DNA of 36,072 nucleotides, taken from the NCBI GenBank assembly GCA_029068395.1, contig JAIECQ010000194.1, forward strand, positions 1 through 36,072. Reading direction: 5' to 3'. Both the position numbers and the translations under genes were made by a program. Shown in pieces: positions 1-8,482 of this stretch. How positions within the stretch are numbered: position 1 is the first letter of the stretch; every line of letters starts with the position of its first letter. The notes under the pieces are model-generated. The model saw nothing but the letters and a program-made list of their open reading frames with translations, was not told where the DNA came from and did no database searches. This DNA is from Rikenellaceae bacterium (GTDB lineage Bacteria > Bacteroidota > Bacteroidia > Bacteroidales > Rikenellaceae).

Positions 1-43
1 TCGGGGAAGAATCAAAGAAATCAAAGAACCAAAGTATTAATAT
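1..43 (-). repeat. Conserved 3' tail of cassette A (window-truncated)
   Basis: This AT-rich tail follows the stop codon of cassette A and holds TACTTTGG followed by repeated TTCTTTGAT words, ending in TCTTCCCCGA at the window edge. The same tail follows cassettes B (from 12491), C (17606), D (19155) and E (34983 downward), where it continues through a GAGGGCTTGCGTAAGCGA-like end for about 65 nt. It is almost invariant although it is non-coding, so it is part of the repeated unit. It could be a recombination homology arm, an integration site or a transcript 3' end; the sequence does not decide. Confidence 0.8.
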
Positions 44-376
44 TTAGCGGACACAACGCACGCTAAGCCCGTACTGCTTACCGCTGCTGCCCACGCCCAA
101 ATTACCGCTGTTGAAGTACAGGCGGTACGCGTTGTTAGAGCCAGACGTACCCGTAACTGACGACCAATAGTCGCCCTCGCTACCCGGAACGTTCAACGAA
201 CCGACCGAGCTGGTGCGGAGACCGACAGCGGGAAACTCCACGGAATTAGAGCCGGAGGTGAACTTGATATATCCATAATCGGATGAACTCCATCCTCCTC
301 CGCGACTGACGGTACTGCCATTAATGAGAGCCTGAAACTCTGTATCGGTAGGCAGACGGTAACCGTCGGGACAAAG
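44..376 (-). pseudogene. Cassette A: FISUMP / lectin-like variable module, N-terminally truncated
   Basis: The frame encodes CPDGYRLPT, a GGGW segment, SNSVEFPAVG, YWSSV, AYRLYF and a final SVRCVR, the hallmarks of the Fibrobacter succinogenes major paralogous (FISUMP) domain, which has a C-type-lectin-like fold. Homology to cassette B begins at CPDGYR near 376. Upstream, the frame (to 535) runs into the GC-rich repeat and translates as low-complexity KPCGAK-type sequence with no signal peptide, so a real start is unlikely. It differs from the other cassettes mainly between SVEFPAVG and YWSS, after YWSSV (two residues longer here) and between AY and KQYG. I infer a silent or broken copy of a surface-protein 3' end; an expressed short ORF cannot be excluded. 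Confidence 0.7.
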
Positions 377-439
377 TTGAGTGCCGCAAACTTTTGCCTG
401 ACATAGCTTTGTGCGGGCGTTTTTTGTATCGCAGTGGTT

Positions 440-1420
440 TGTTTCAGTAGTTTTCGCGCCGCATGGCTTCTGCGCCGCATGGCTTCCGCCCCGGCAGGCT
501 TTGGGTCCGGCAGGGCGGCGAGGTACGAGCCGCAACGGGCCTCGCCTCCCCCGCGGAGGCCCGTAATCCCGTTACGCAATTGTAGGCAGTGACTAAGCCC
601 CGGCGGTTATGCGCGTTACTTTCACGCCTTGCCTCCGCAGGCTCGGCCCGTGGCTCCTTCATGCTAAAGGCACGTACCGGCCAACCCAAGGTGCCGCACG
701 TCTTTGTCACTCACCACGCCAGAGCATCAGCACGCCCTCGACCTCCACGCCGATGAGGCCGGCGCCAGCGCCGGCCCACCACGGTCTGAGTGAAACGAAA
801 CCGCACACTATTCCTTATCACCGCCATTACGAAGTATGCCATAAGCAAAAATTCCTTATGCCCGGGACGAGGCAACGAGTCCCGAGCGGCCCGGAGCCTC
901 CGCAAACGGAGGGCCGCAGCCCCGCACAGCAATATATATGACAGTGAATCAGTCACGGCAGTGATGCTCGTCATTTTCTCGCTGTGCCCTCCGCAGGCTC
1001 CGCGCCGCTCTCCGTTGTGCCGGTCGTTGCGGCTGTGCTGCTTATGTTTGCCGCGCTACTGTTATGCTTGCTGCATGTCCGGCATAACGAAGTATGCCGT
1101 AAGCCAAAATTCCTTATGTCCGGGACGAGGCAACGAGTCCCGAGCGGCCCGGAGCCTCCGCCCACGGAGGGCCGCAGCCCCGCACAGCAATATATATGAC
1201 AGTGAATTAGTAACGGCAGTGATGCACAAGACTTTCATGCTGTGCCCTCCGCAGGCCCCGCGCCGCTCTCCGCTGTGCTGGTGGTTGTGGCTGTGCTACT
1301 ATGCTTCCGTGCTGCCCGTAATGCTTTGCTACGCTGCTGCTTATGGTTGCCGCCATGCTGTCATTGTTTCTGTTTTGCTTCCTCGTTTTTCCGTCGAGGT
1401 CCTGCCCCTGCCTAATATCT
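440..1420 (-). repeat. Element A GC-rich structured repeat block
   Basis: Read on the minus strand, this stretch is homologous through most of its length to the plus-strand block at 11300-12000. It holds the diagnostic GCCACGGGCCGAGCCTGCGG segment (about 639-660), a GTGAC-TTA-GTCAC-like hairpin region, a GC palindrome (GGCCGGCGC, 2 nt, GCGCCGGCC; 763-782) and an imperfect stem-loop of the type GCGGCCCTCCG...GGCTCCGGGCCGC. Open frames occur on both strands, including 243 codons at 790-1521, but they track the repeats and have no recognisable protein features, so I do not call genes. Part of it is duplicated in tandem. Confidence 0.75.
830..1340 (-). repeat. Tandem duplication inside element A, period about 258 bp
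   Basis: CGAAGTATGCC occurs at 830-840 and again at 1088-1098. Each is followed by the same order of motifs: TTCCTTATG, GGGACGAGGCAACGAG, the GGCCCGGAGCCTCCGC stem-loop, AGCAATATATATGACAGTGAAT, and a GTGCCCTCCGCAGGC block. The two copies differ at scattered positions, for example AAAC versus CCAC in the stem-loop apex. Element B has only one copy of this segment, so the duplication is specific to element A. Confidence 0.8.
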
Positions 1421-1425
1421 TCCAG

Positions 1426-1600
1426 GCACCAACCCAAGGGCCAAAAACGAAAAAGAGAAGTAAAGGTGTGAGACCCGAGTCGAAACACCTTTACTTCTCT
1501 TTTCCGTACTTATCCGCTTAGTTGTTCCTCAAAATATCAAAACGGGGTCCGCGACCCCTCCCCCGGAAGGGCCGCCGGAGGCAGTGCCAGCAAAATAACG
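1426..1600 (+). repeat. Hairpin end unit H1 (element A), variable-stem inverted repeat
   Basis: The unit begins GGCACCAACCCAAG and continues into a long inverted repeat: left arm AAAAGAGAAGTAAAGGTGT (1451-1469), 15-nt loop GAGACCCGAGTCGAA, and right arm 1485-1503, perfectly complementary. The stem extends two more positions with one A-C mismatch. It is followed by GTACTTATCCGCTTAG, a GGGGTC-CGC-GACCCC hairpin and CCGCCGGAGGCAGTGCC. Loop and flanks match H2 (11166-11299) and H3 (12672-12833), but ten of the nineteen stem pairs differ from those units and all are compensated. No U-tract follows the stem, so a simple terminator is not the obvious reading. Confidence 0.85.
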
Positions 1601-1685
1601 GCAGCACAGCAAACCATAACGGCAATACCGGCAAACCATCACCGGCAGTGAAGGCACGCCATTATCCGCAGTGCTGGCAACGCAT
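1583..1685 (+). repeat. Degenerate ~22-nt terminal subrepeats of element A
   Basis: Successive copies of a unit like AACGGCAGTGCCAGCAAACC lie between the hairpin unit and the fabD stop codon: a GGCAGTGCCAGCAAAA copy, then AACGGCAGCACAGCAAACCA, AACGGCAATACCGGCAAACC and CACCGGCAGTGAAGGCA. The same subrepeats, on the opposite strand, lie between H2 and recN (11055-11160). They therefore mark the outer edge of both elements on the side facing the fabD-recN block. Confidence 0.7.
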
Positions 1686-1705
1686 GTCCGGTGCGGTGAC
1701 CGGAG

Positions 1706-2584
1706 TTAGTTTTTTGCCTCTGTGGTGACTTCGCGCGACACTTTTTTGATCAGTCCGCACAATACTGACCCGGGGCCAACCTCGACGAATTCGGTTGCGC
1801 CGTCTGCTATCATGTTCTGGACGGTCTGAGTCCAGCGCACGGGAGCGGTCAGCTGGGCTATGAGGTTTGCTTTTATCTGCACTGGGTCGGTGTAAGGTTT
1901 GGCGTCGACATTCTGATACACGGGGCATATTGGAGCCTTGAATGGGGCTGCCTCTATGGCTGTCTGAAGCTCGATACGCGCGGACTCCATCAGGGGAGAG
2001 TGGAAGGCGCCTCCCACGTTGAGTTTAAGTGCGCGTTTGGCTCCTTTTTCGGTGAGCATTGCGCACGCTTTGTCTATGCCCTCCACAGAGCCTGATATGA
2101 CCAGCTGACCTGGGCAGTTGTAGTTTGCGGCCACTACCACCTCGGGGATGGATGCGCAGACCTCTTCGACAACGCTGTCTTCGAGTCCTATTATCGCGGC
2201 CATTGTCGAGGGTGCCGCCTCGCAGGCCTTCTGCATGGCCATGGCGCGTTTAGACACGAGGGTGAGGCCGTCTTCAAACGAGAGTGCACCTGCGGCCACG
2301 AGAGCTGAGAATTCGCCGAGAGAGTGTCCTGCCACCATGTCGGGATTGAACTGGCTGCCGAGTGACTTGGCCAGTATCACCGAGTGGAGGAAGATGGCGG
2401 GCTGGGTGACCTTGGTCTGTTTGAGTTGCTCGTCGGTTCCGGCAAACATGATGTCGGTTATAGAGAAACCGAGTATCTGGTTGGCTTTGTCAAAAAGTGC
2501 CTTAGCCTCGGGGAGAGTGTCGTAAAGCGATTTGCCCATACCAACAAACTGGGCGCCCTGTCCGGGAAATACGAATGCTTTCAT
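1706..2584 (-). CDS. fabD: Malonyl-CoA:ACP transacylase FabD
   Basis: FabD moves the malonyl group from CoA to acyl carrier protein, supplying the extender unit for type II fatty acid synthesis in the cytoplasm. The 292-residue protein starts MKAFVFPGQGAQ, the classic family opening. It carries the nucleophile elbow GHSLGEFS (Ser88), a QPAIFLHS segment before it and the active-site His context GGAFHSPLM, ending VSREVTTEAKN. Length is normal for the family. I chose ATG 2584-2582 because the open frame upstream to 2839 translates the promoter repeat array. A strong -7 element lies about 76 nt upstream. The gene stands alone, divergent from the yitT-like gene, and its 3' end abuts the element A end repeats. 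Confidence 0.96.
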   Translation of the reverse strand: MKAFVFPGQGAQFVGMGKSLYDTLPEAKALFDKANQILGFSITDIMFAGTDEQLKQTKVTQPAIFLHSVILAKSLGSQFNPDMVAGHSLGEFSALVAAGALSFEDGLTLVSKRAMAMQKACEAAPSTMAAIIGLEDSVVEEVCASIPEVVVAANYNCPGQLVISGSVEGIDKACAMLTEKGAKRALKLNVGGAFHSPLMESARIELQTAIEAAPFKAPICPVYQNVDAKPYTDPVQIKANLIAQLTAPVRWTQTVQNMIADGATEFVEVGPGSVLCGLIKKVSREVTTEAKN

Positions 2585-2659
2585 TTGTCTATCGTTTAGG
2601 TTGAACCTGTTGCCGGCATCTGATTGCCATATAGGCACGATGCCGATGCAAATCCGAGG

Positions 2660-2691
2660 CAAAGATAGGAATAAGCCGAGAGGCAAGCAAA
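2660..2691 (-). promoter_or_regulatory. Promoter of fabD
   Basis: On the minus strand, TTTG (2691-2688), a 20-nt spacer and TATCTTTG (2667-2660) match the Bacteroidetes -33/-7 consensus. The spacer CTTGCCTCTCGGCTTATTCC is nearly identical to that of the plus-strand promoter at 3294-3325. The array is thus bounded by two facing-away copies of one promoter. Confidence 0.8.
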
Positions 2692-3042
2692 TAAAATTTG
2701 TCCTTCTTTCGGCTTCTTCCTGTCTTTGACTTATCGGTTTTAAGATACTCATGCTCGGCAAAATGCAAGCACACTTGCTTTTGCCCTCGCTATTCGTATC
2801 GTTGGCTATCGCCTTAGATACTACGCCTCGGTCAAGCAAATAAAATTTGCCCCCCCCCTCGGCTTCTTCCTATCTTTGACTTGTCGGTTTCAAGATACTC
2901 ACGCTCGGCAAAATGCAAGCACCCTTGCTTTTGCCCTCGGCTTAATCGTATCGTTGGCTATCGCCTTAGATACTCCGCCTCGGTCAGGCAAATAAAATTT
3001 GCCCTTCTTTCGGCTTCTTCCTATCTTTAACCTGTCGGTTTT

Positions 3043-3100
3043 AAGATACTCACGCTCGGCAAAACCAAACAAGTTTGCTTTTGCCGAGCGTGAGTATCTT
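3043..3100. repeat. Perfect 22-bp inverted repeat in array unit 3
   Basis: The left arm (3043-3064, beginning AAGATACTCACGCTCGG) and right arm (3079-3100) are exactly complementary over 22 nt. The 14-nt apex itself contains CAAAC-AA-GTTTG. Only unit 3 has this form; in the other units the second half is the unrelated CTTGCTTTTGCCCTCG segment. It is a candidate terminator-like barrier or extruding cruciform between the tandem promoters. Confidence 0.85.
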
Positions 3101-3293
3101 TGGCTATCGCCTTAGATACTCCGCCTCGGTCAAGCAAATAAAATTTGCCCTTCTTTCGGCTTATTCGTATCTTTAACCTGTCGGTTTTAAGATACTCACG
3201 CTCGGCAAAATGCAAGCACACTTGCTTTTGCCCTCGCTTATTCGTATCGTTGGCTATCGCCTTAGATACTTCGCCTCGGTCAAGCAAATAAAA

Positions 3294-3325
3294 TTTGCTT
3301 GCCACTCGGCTTATTCGTATCTTTG
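3294..3325 (+). promoter_or_regulatory. Promoter of the yitT-like gene
   Basis: TTTG (3294-3297), a 20-nt spacer and TATCTTTG (3318-3325) form the last promoter of the tandem array, and the only one directly before the gene. Transcription would begin about 65 nt upstream of ATG 3398. Confidence 0.75.
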
Positions 3326-3397
3326 CAAAAACAAAACGCCGCATTGCGCATTCCTGCATGTCATGTATCAGGCCGCAGACGGACAAAAACACACACT

Positions 3398-4342
3398 ATG
3401 TCAACAGACAAAATAATACCCGCAGAGCTGGTGCCCGACAATGTGCCGTTCAGCCGCAAGTGGCTCATGTCATGGGCTATGATATTCGGCGGTTCGATCG
3501 CTATTGCCATAGGGTTCGTATTCTTCATCAACCCTTACAACATAGTGCCGGGAGGTGTTTACGGACTCGGCATCATACTTCACAGCGTATTCCCTGACAT
3601 AAAGGTGGGTACGTTCGGCCTGATGTTCGACATACCGCTTCTCATTACGGCAGTGTGGGTGTTCGGCTCGCAGTTCGGCATACGCACCATCGTGGTTGCC
3701 ATTATGACACCGTTGCTCATGAACCTCTTCACCTGGTTGTGCGGTGAAGATCCGGCCACCATGCTCGGGGGGCACATCAACCTTAACGACGATATGTTTC
3801 TGGCAGCGCTCTTCGGCGGCGTGGTGTCGGGCACCGGCCTGGGTCTCGTGTTCAAGGCTAACGCCACCTCGGGGGGCACCGACGTGGTGTCGATGATTGT
3901 CTCGCGCTTTCTTCACCTGCCTCTCTCGCGAAGCATCATGCTGGTGGAGTCGGTAATCGTAATAATAGGTCTGCTGGCGTTCGGCGACTGGAAGCTGCCT
4001 CTCTACTCTATCATCACCATCTTTGTGCAAACCAAGATGATAGACTACATAATAGGGGGAGCGTCGAGCGACAAGCTGCTGTTCATAATATCGGAGAGAC
4101 ACGAAGACATACGCCGTTACCTGCTCGACAAGTTAGAGCGCGGCGGCACATACATAAGGGCCAACGGCATGTACACAGATGCCGACAAGAGAATGATATT
4201 CGTGGTGATATCGCGTCGTGAGCTGGCCTTGGTGCAGTCATACATCAAAGATGTAGACCCGGCGGTGTTTATGGTTGTGGTCAACGCCCACGAGACCCTC
4301 GGCGACGGTTTCAAGAAGTTGTCAGAGAAGATAGGCGGATAG
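3398..4342 (+). CDS. YitT family membrane protein (DUF161 plus DUF2179)
   Basis: The 314-residue product has a short N-terminal tail followed by several hydrophobic helices, among them WAMIFGGSIAIAIGFVFFI, the NPYNIVPGGVYGLGIIL segment, and GLMFDIPLLITAVWVFG. The repeated G-rich FGGVVSGTGLGLVFKANATSGGTD motif is typical of YitT proteins. The soluble C-terminus (from about residue 220) with RGGTYIRANGMYTDADKRMI and VDPAVFMVV matches the DUF2179 domain. It is an inner-membrane protein; the substrate of the family is not established. I chose ATG 3398 because the upstream frame to 3299 reads through the promoter. It is followed after 60 nt by the pgpH-like gene on the same strand, so the two may be co-transcribed. 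Confidence 0.88.
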   Translation: MSTDKIIPAELVPDNVPFSRKWLMSWAMIFGGSIAIAIGFVFFINPYNIVPGGVYGLGIILHSVFPDIKVGTFGLMFDIPLLITAVWVFGSQFGIRTIVVAIMTPLLMNLFTWLCGEDPATMLGGHINLNDDMFLAALFGGVVSGTGLGLVFKANATSGGTDVVSMIVSRFLHLPLSRSIMLVESVIVIIGLLAFGDWKLPLYSIITIFVQTKMIDYIIGGASSDKLLFIISERHEDIRRYLLDKLERGGTYIRANGMYTDADKRMIFVVISRRELALVQSYIKDVDPAVFMVVVNAHETLGDGFKKLSEKIGG

Positions 4343-4402
4343 GAGAAACCGGGCCGCACCGTACGTTGATGTTGACATAAAGAGGTTAAAAAGCAGAAAG
4401 AT

Positions 4403-6409
4403 ATGAGAACAAAGTCAAAAACGATAATCGCCTTTGCAGTGGCGACGCTCGCACTTGCGGCCATAATGCCGTTAGGGTCGGTGTTCAGGTATGACTACCA
4501 CCGTGGCGACACATGGAACTACGGCGACCTTGACGCCCCGTTCGACTTTCCGGTACTCAAAAGCTCTGCCGAGCGTGAGGCCGACCTCAAGCACTTCAAC
4601 GAGACATTCATACCCATTTACAACCGCGACACGACAACGTCTGTGCGCATGGCATCGTTGTTAGACGACAACCTGCACATATCCGGCATAGATGACGACT
4701 CGGCCGACAAGGTAAAGGCGGCGTTGCGCGTCAAGCTGTTGCAGATATACAAGGCCGGCATAATAGCCCGTACCGAAAATTTCTCGTCAGACGGTCTTAT
4801 ACGCATAATAGACGGAGGCAACATATCGACCTTGGCGAGGGCCAATATGTACACCCCCCATGAGGCGGGCATGTCGCTGAAAGGCTTGCTCAAGAACAGT
4901 TTCGGCATAGACACCTCAGGCATGCGTTTCGACCGTTACATAGAGCCTAACATACACTACAACGACAATCTGACCTCTATTGCCGCCGAAGAGGGACGTG
5001 CCAAGCTGTCGACAACCAAGGGATTTGTAGCCAAGGGCTCACGCATAATAAGCAAGGGCGAGGTAATAGAGGGCTACGCCGCCGACATGCTCGACTCGTT
5101 CAAGAGCGAACACATGTTGAGCCGCAAGCACGGAAGCTTCTTTGCCGACTTTGCCGGCAACCTGCTCTATGTATCTATTGTGATGTCGATGGCATACATG
5201 TTTCTGATATATTTCCGCAACGGATTTTCGTTAAACTTCGGATATGTGCTCTTTTTGCTGTTCATATATCTGATGATGATGATAATAACCGTTGCCGTAG
5301 AGAACATACCCCTGTTGAGCATCTATCTGATACCCTATGCTGTGGTGCCGTTGTTTATCGTCACCTTTTACGACATACGCATGTCTATATTTGAGTATCT
5401 GCCCATTTTGCTTATATGCTCCATTGTGACGGAAAACCCGTTCGACACATTCTTCATCAACCTGTTTTCAGGGCTTGCGGGCATATTTGTGTTGCAGAAC
5501 GCATATCACCGCGCCAGGGTGTTCATATCGACGGCCGCCGTGCTGTCGGCATACATACTGACATACATTGCCGTGTCGGTCATGCACCAGCAGGGCGCAT
5601 CGTCTATACAGTGGCTTGACCTGCTGTGGTTTTTCGGCAACGTGGTGCTGCTGCTGGCACTCTATCAGCTCATTTATCTGTTTGAGAAGATATTCGGTTT
5701 CGTGACCAAAATAACACTGCTGGAGCTTTGCGACACCAACCAGTCGCTGCTGCGCGAGCTTGCCGACAAGGCTCCGGGCACCTTTCAGCACTCCCTTCAG
5801 GTGGCGTCGCTGGTTGAAGAGGCCGCCAAAGCCATTGGCTGCGACCCTCTGCTGGCCCGCACGGGAGCGCTGTATCACGACATAGGCAAGAGTCTCAACC
5901 CCGCATACTTCACCGAAAACCTCACCGCCGGACAGAAGAGTCCGCACGAAGACTTAGAGCCGGAAGAGAGCGCGCAGATGATCAAACAGCACGTCACCGA
6001 CGGCTACAAGTTAGCCAAGAAGCACAACCTGCCCGGCAAGATACTCGACTTTATCATGACGCACCACGGCGACTCCATAATATATTTCTTCTATCACAAA
6101 TATAAAGAGAAGCACGGCAGCGTCTATGACGAGGGCATGTTCCGCTATCCCGGACCCCAGCCGGTGAGCAAGGAGGCAAGCATCTGTATGATGGCCGACG
6201 CCATAGAGGCCGCCTCGCGTTCGCTCAAAAACTATGACGAAAGCTCTGTCTCTGAGCTTATTGACAAAATAGTGGCCACGCAGATGTCTGAAGACCAGTT
6301 TTCTCAGTCGCTGTTGTCAATTCAGGACATAAATACCGTAAAAGAGGTGTTTAAAAACAAGCTGACCAACATTTACCACAAGCGCATCGCCTATCCTGAC
6401 AGGAATTAG
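4403..6409 (+). CDS. pgpH: 7TM-HD phosphohydrolase, PgpH-like (probable cyclic-di-AMP phosphodiesterase)
   Basis: The 668-residue protein follows the PgpH plan. It has one N-terminal membrane segment, an extracytoplasmic region to about residue 250 (7TMR-HDED type, including GFVAKGSRIISKGEVI), seven hydrophobic helices to about 435, then a cytoplasmic HD domain. The HD domain carries FQHSLQVASLVEEAA, the metal-binding pair in ALYHDIGKS (His492, Asp493), ESAQMIKQHVTDGY and IMTHHGD. Characterised PgpH enzymes hydrolyse cyclic-di-AMP, and I transfer that role by architecture. Start ATG 4403 gives the expected charged N-terminus before the first helix. Neighbours are the yitT-like gene upstream and lysS downstream after a 199-nt gap. 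Confidence 0.9.
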   Translation: MRTKSKTIIAFAVATLALAAIMPLGSVFRYDYHRGDTWNYGDLDAPFDFPVLKSSAEREADLKHFNETFIPIYNRDTTTSVRMASLLDDNLHISGIDDDSADKVKAALRVKLLQIYKAGIIARTENFSSDGLIRIIDGGNISTLARANMYTPHEAGMSLKGLLKNSFGIDTSGMRFDRYIEPNIHYNDNLTSIAAEEGRAKLSTTKGFVAKGSRIISKGEVIEGYAADMLDSFKSEHMLSRKHGSFFADFAGNLLYVSIVMSMAYMFLIYFRNGFSLNFGYVLFLLFIYLMMMIITVAVENIPLLSIYLIPYAVVPLFIVTFYDIRMSIFEYLPILLICSIVTENPFDTFFINLFSGLAGIFVLQNAYHRARVFISTAAVLSAYILTYIAVSVMHQQGASSIQWLDLLWFFGNVVLLLALYQLIYLFEKIFGFVTKITLLELCDTNQSLLRELADKAPGTFQHSLQVASLVEEAAKAIGCDPLLARTGALYHDIGKSLNPAYFTENLTAGQKSPHEDLEPEESAQMIKQHVTDGYKLAKKHNLPGKILDFIMTHHGDSIIYFFYHKYKEKHGSVYDEGMFRYPGPQPVSKEASICMMADAIEAASRSLKNYDESSVSELIDKIVATQMSEDQFSQSLLSIQDINTVKEVFKNKLTNIYHKRIAYPDRN

Positions 6410-6580
6410 CCGCGGGCATCGTCTTGGCGTGTCATTGCTTGCCGTGTAAGCACTGCGGGCAAAGACATGCGGCCTGTATGCAGCCGTCGGGCCGCAGTGG
6501 TACCTCTGTGTCAAGGCTGTTTTATGTCCGTTGGTGCATGATAGTTCTGTTTCGTGTTAGAGACTATCGGATTTTTTTAC

Positions 6581-6588
6581 TATTTTTG
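6581..6588 (+). promoter_or_regulatory. Probable -7 element of lysS
   Basis: TATTTTTG lies 20 nt before the lysS ATG, in an AT-rich stretch unlike the GC-rich surroundings. It fits TANNTTTG; a clear -33 TTTG is not visible at ideal spacing. The 6410-6560 gap upstream shows no other feature. Confidence 0.6.
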
Positions 6589-6608
6589 CAATCATTAATT
6601 GACAATTT

Positions 6609-8333
6609 ATGAGTACACTCGAACTCTCGGAACAGGAACAGATACGACGCAACTCGCTGTCGGAGTTGCGCAAGTTGGGCATAGAGCCTTATCCCGCCGC
6701 ACGTTATGAGGTGACGGCACACACCAAAGACATAATAGAGGGTTATGACCCTCAGAAAAATAATTTTCAGGACATCACCATAGCCGGCCGCATAATGAGC
6801 CGCCGCATAATGGGCAACGCCTCGTTTATGGAGTTGCAGGATGCGTTCGGACGCATACAGGTGTATGTCCGCCGCGACGATATATGTAACGGTGAAGACA
6901 CCACCCTCTATAACACCGTGTTCAAGAAGCTGCTCGACATAGGCGACTTTGTGGGTGTGCGCGGCTTTGCCTTCATCACCAAGACGGGAGAGCTGTCGGT
7001 GCACTGCATGGAGCTTACAGTGCTCGGCAAGTCGCTGCGTCCTCTGCCCATAGTGAAAGAGAAAGACGGGCAGATATTCGACGCCTTTGCCGATCCCGAG
7101 CAGCGTTACCGTCAGCGTTATGTCGACCTTGTGGTCAACCCCGGGGTCAAAGAGGTGTTCCTGGCACGCACCAAGATCATCAACACCATGCGCGAATATT
7201 TCAACTCGTTCGGATATACCGAGGTTGAGACTCCCATATTGCAGCCAATACCGGGCGGCGCGGCGGCGCGTCCTTTCATAACGCACCACAACACCCTCGA
7301 CACCGACCTTTATCTGCGAATAGCCAACGAGCTGTACCTCAAGCGTCTGATAGTGGGCGGATTCGACGGCGTGTATGAGTTTGCCAAAGACTTCCGCAAC
7401 GAGGGCATGGACCGCACTCACAACCCCGAGTTCACAGTAATGGAGATATATGTGGCCTACAAAGACTATCTGTGGATGATGGAGTTTACCGAGCAGATGA
7501 TAGAGAAGGTGGCACTGGCTCTTCATGGCACAACGGAGGTTAAGATAGGCGACCGCACCATCAATTTTGCCCGTCCGTTCCGTCGTCTTACCATGCGCGA
7601 GGCCATACTCGACAAGACGGGCTTTGACATTGCGGGCAAGAGCGAGGATGAGATTCGCGCCCAGTGCCTGAAGCTCGGCATAGAGGTGGACGACACCATG
7701 GGCAAGGGGCGACTCATAGACGCCATATTCGGCGAGAAGTGCGAGGCCGACCTCATTCAGCCCACCTTCCTTATCGACTATCCCATAGAGATGTCGCCCC
7801 TTAGCAAGCGTCACCGCGACAATCCCGAGCTGACCGAGCGTTTCGAGCTTTTCGTGGCCGGCAAGGAGCTTTGCAACGCATACTCGGAGCTTAACGACCC
7901 GATAGACCAGCTTGAAAGGTTTCAGGAGCAGTTGCGGCTGTCGCAGAAGGGTGACGACGAGGCCATGTTCATAGATATGGACTTCGTGCGCGCCCTTGAG
8001 TATGGCATGCCTCCATGCTCTGGCATGGGCATAGGCATAGACCGTCTGACCATGTTTATGACAGGGCAGGTGTCGATACAGGATGTGTTGCTGTTCCCGC
8101 AGATGAGGTCCGAGAAGAAGGCGCACCGTGACGGAGAGGCCGAGTTCGGCAAGGCAGGGGTGCCGGCAGAGTGGGTGGCAGTGCTGCACAAGATGGGCAT
8201 ACTCACCGTCGACGCCATGCGCAAGCTATCACCCGGCAAGCTCTTCAACGACCTTTGCGGCTTCAACAAGAAAAACAAGCTCGGGCTGACCAACCCATCC
8301 ATGGATGAGGTAAAGAGCTGGGTTACAGAGTAA
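6609..8333 (+). CDS. lysS: Lysyl-tRNA synthetase, class II
   Basis: The enzyme charges tRNA-Lys with lysine using ATP. The 574-residue protein has an N-terminal OB-fold anticodon-binding domain (about residues 50-160, with [23 protein letters not shown]). The class II catalytic core follows: motif 1 around [23 protein letters not shown], motif 2 [20 protein letters not shown] and motif 3 [15 protein letters not shown]. The last ~70 residues, from about 505, form an extension ending in [13 protein letters not shown] that shorter proteobacterial LysS proteins lack; this long form is common in Bacteroidetes. The start follows an AT-rich leader. A 541-codon open frame on the opposite strand (6564-8189) is a shadow. 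Confidence 0.97.
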   Translation: MSTLELSEQEQIRRNSLSELRKLGIEPYPAARYEVTAHTKDIIEGYDPQKNNFQDITIAGRIMSRRIMGNASFMELQDAFGRIQVYVRRDDICNGEDTTLYNTVFKKLLDIGDFVGVRGFAFITKTGELSVHCMELTVLGKSLRPLPIVKEKDGQIFDAFADPEQRYRQRYVDLVVNPGVKEVFLARTKIINTMREYFNSFGYTEVETPILQPIPGGAAARPFITHHNTLDTDLYLRIANELYLKRLIVGGFDGVYEFAKDFRNEGMDRTHNPEFTVMEIYVAYKDYLWMMEFTEQMIEKVALALHGTTEVKIGDRTINFARPFRRLTMREAILDKTGFDIAGKSEDEIRAQCLKLGIEVDDTMGKGRLIDAIFGEKCEADLIQPTFLIDYPIEMSPLSKRHRDNPELTERFELFVAGKELCNAYSELNDPIDQLERFQEQLRLSQKGDDEAMFIDMDFVRALEYGMPPCSGMGIGIDRLTMFMTGQVSIQDVLLFPQMRSEKKAHRDGEAEFGKAGVPAEWVAVLHKMGILTVDAMRKLSPGKLFNDLCGFNKKNKLGLTNPSMDEVKSWVTE

Positions 8334-8482
8334 TCATCTCAGTCCGGGGCTAACGGGGCCGGGGAAGGGAACGGTCGGACACTTATGCGTACGTAGCGGA
8401 CGTGGGCGGTTTATTGCCAGGACGGGATATATAAAGGGGAAGTGGCGGTATTGCATTGACGAAACTTAAAAAACAATAGATT

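Larger units (their letters stand above)
2688..3333 (+). repeat. Tandem array of ~150-bp promoter-bearing repeats (4 full units plus 1 partial)
   Basis: Units start at about 2690, 2840, 2990, 3137 and 3287 (the last partial). Each opens CAAATAAAATTTG and, on the plus strand, has TTTG, a 20-21 nt spacer and TATCTTTG or a variant: TGTCTTTG at 2721, TATCTTTG at 2871, TATCTTTA at 3022 and 3168, TATCTTTG at 3318. The remainder shares AAGATACTCACGCTCGGCAAAA and TTGGCTATCGCCTTAGATACT. Unit 2 has a run of nine C in its promoter spacer and unit 3 has a perfect long palindrome. The array fills the space between divergent fabD and the yitT-like gene. It is not CRISPR: there are no unique spacers between short repeats. 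Confidence 0.88.

Noticed and set aside
44..535. Cassette A as a complete 163-residue secreted protein
   Set aside because: The N-terminal part is repeat-derived low-complexity sequence without a signal peptide, and homology to cassette B starts only at CPDGYR.
1451..1503. Reading the H hairpins as ordinary intrinsic terminators
   Set aside because: None has a T-tract directly after the stem in the plus orientation of the unit. H2 has five T after its arm on the recN strand and could stop recN transcripts there, but this does not explain the conserved loop, flanks and paired stems.
790..1521. 243-codon plus-strand frame in element A
   Set aside because: It spans the tandem duplication and the H1 hairpin, its translation repeats with them, and the matching part of element B is not open in the same way.
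2584..2839. Longer start for fabD (377 codons)
   Set aside because: The extension translates the promoter and the repeat array; the family N-terminus MKAFVFPGQG begins at 2584.
2688..3333. Possible CRISPR array
   Set aside because: Units of about 150 bp are similar throughout; there are no short repeats separated by unique spacers, and no cas genes.
6564..8189. 541-codon open frame on the minus strand
   Set aside because: It lies wholly antisense to lysS, whose motifs and length are complete. The antisense translation is rich in His, Tyr and Leu from mirrored codons and shows no family features.
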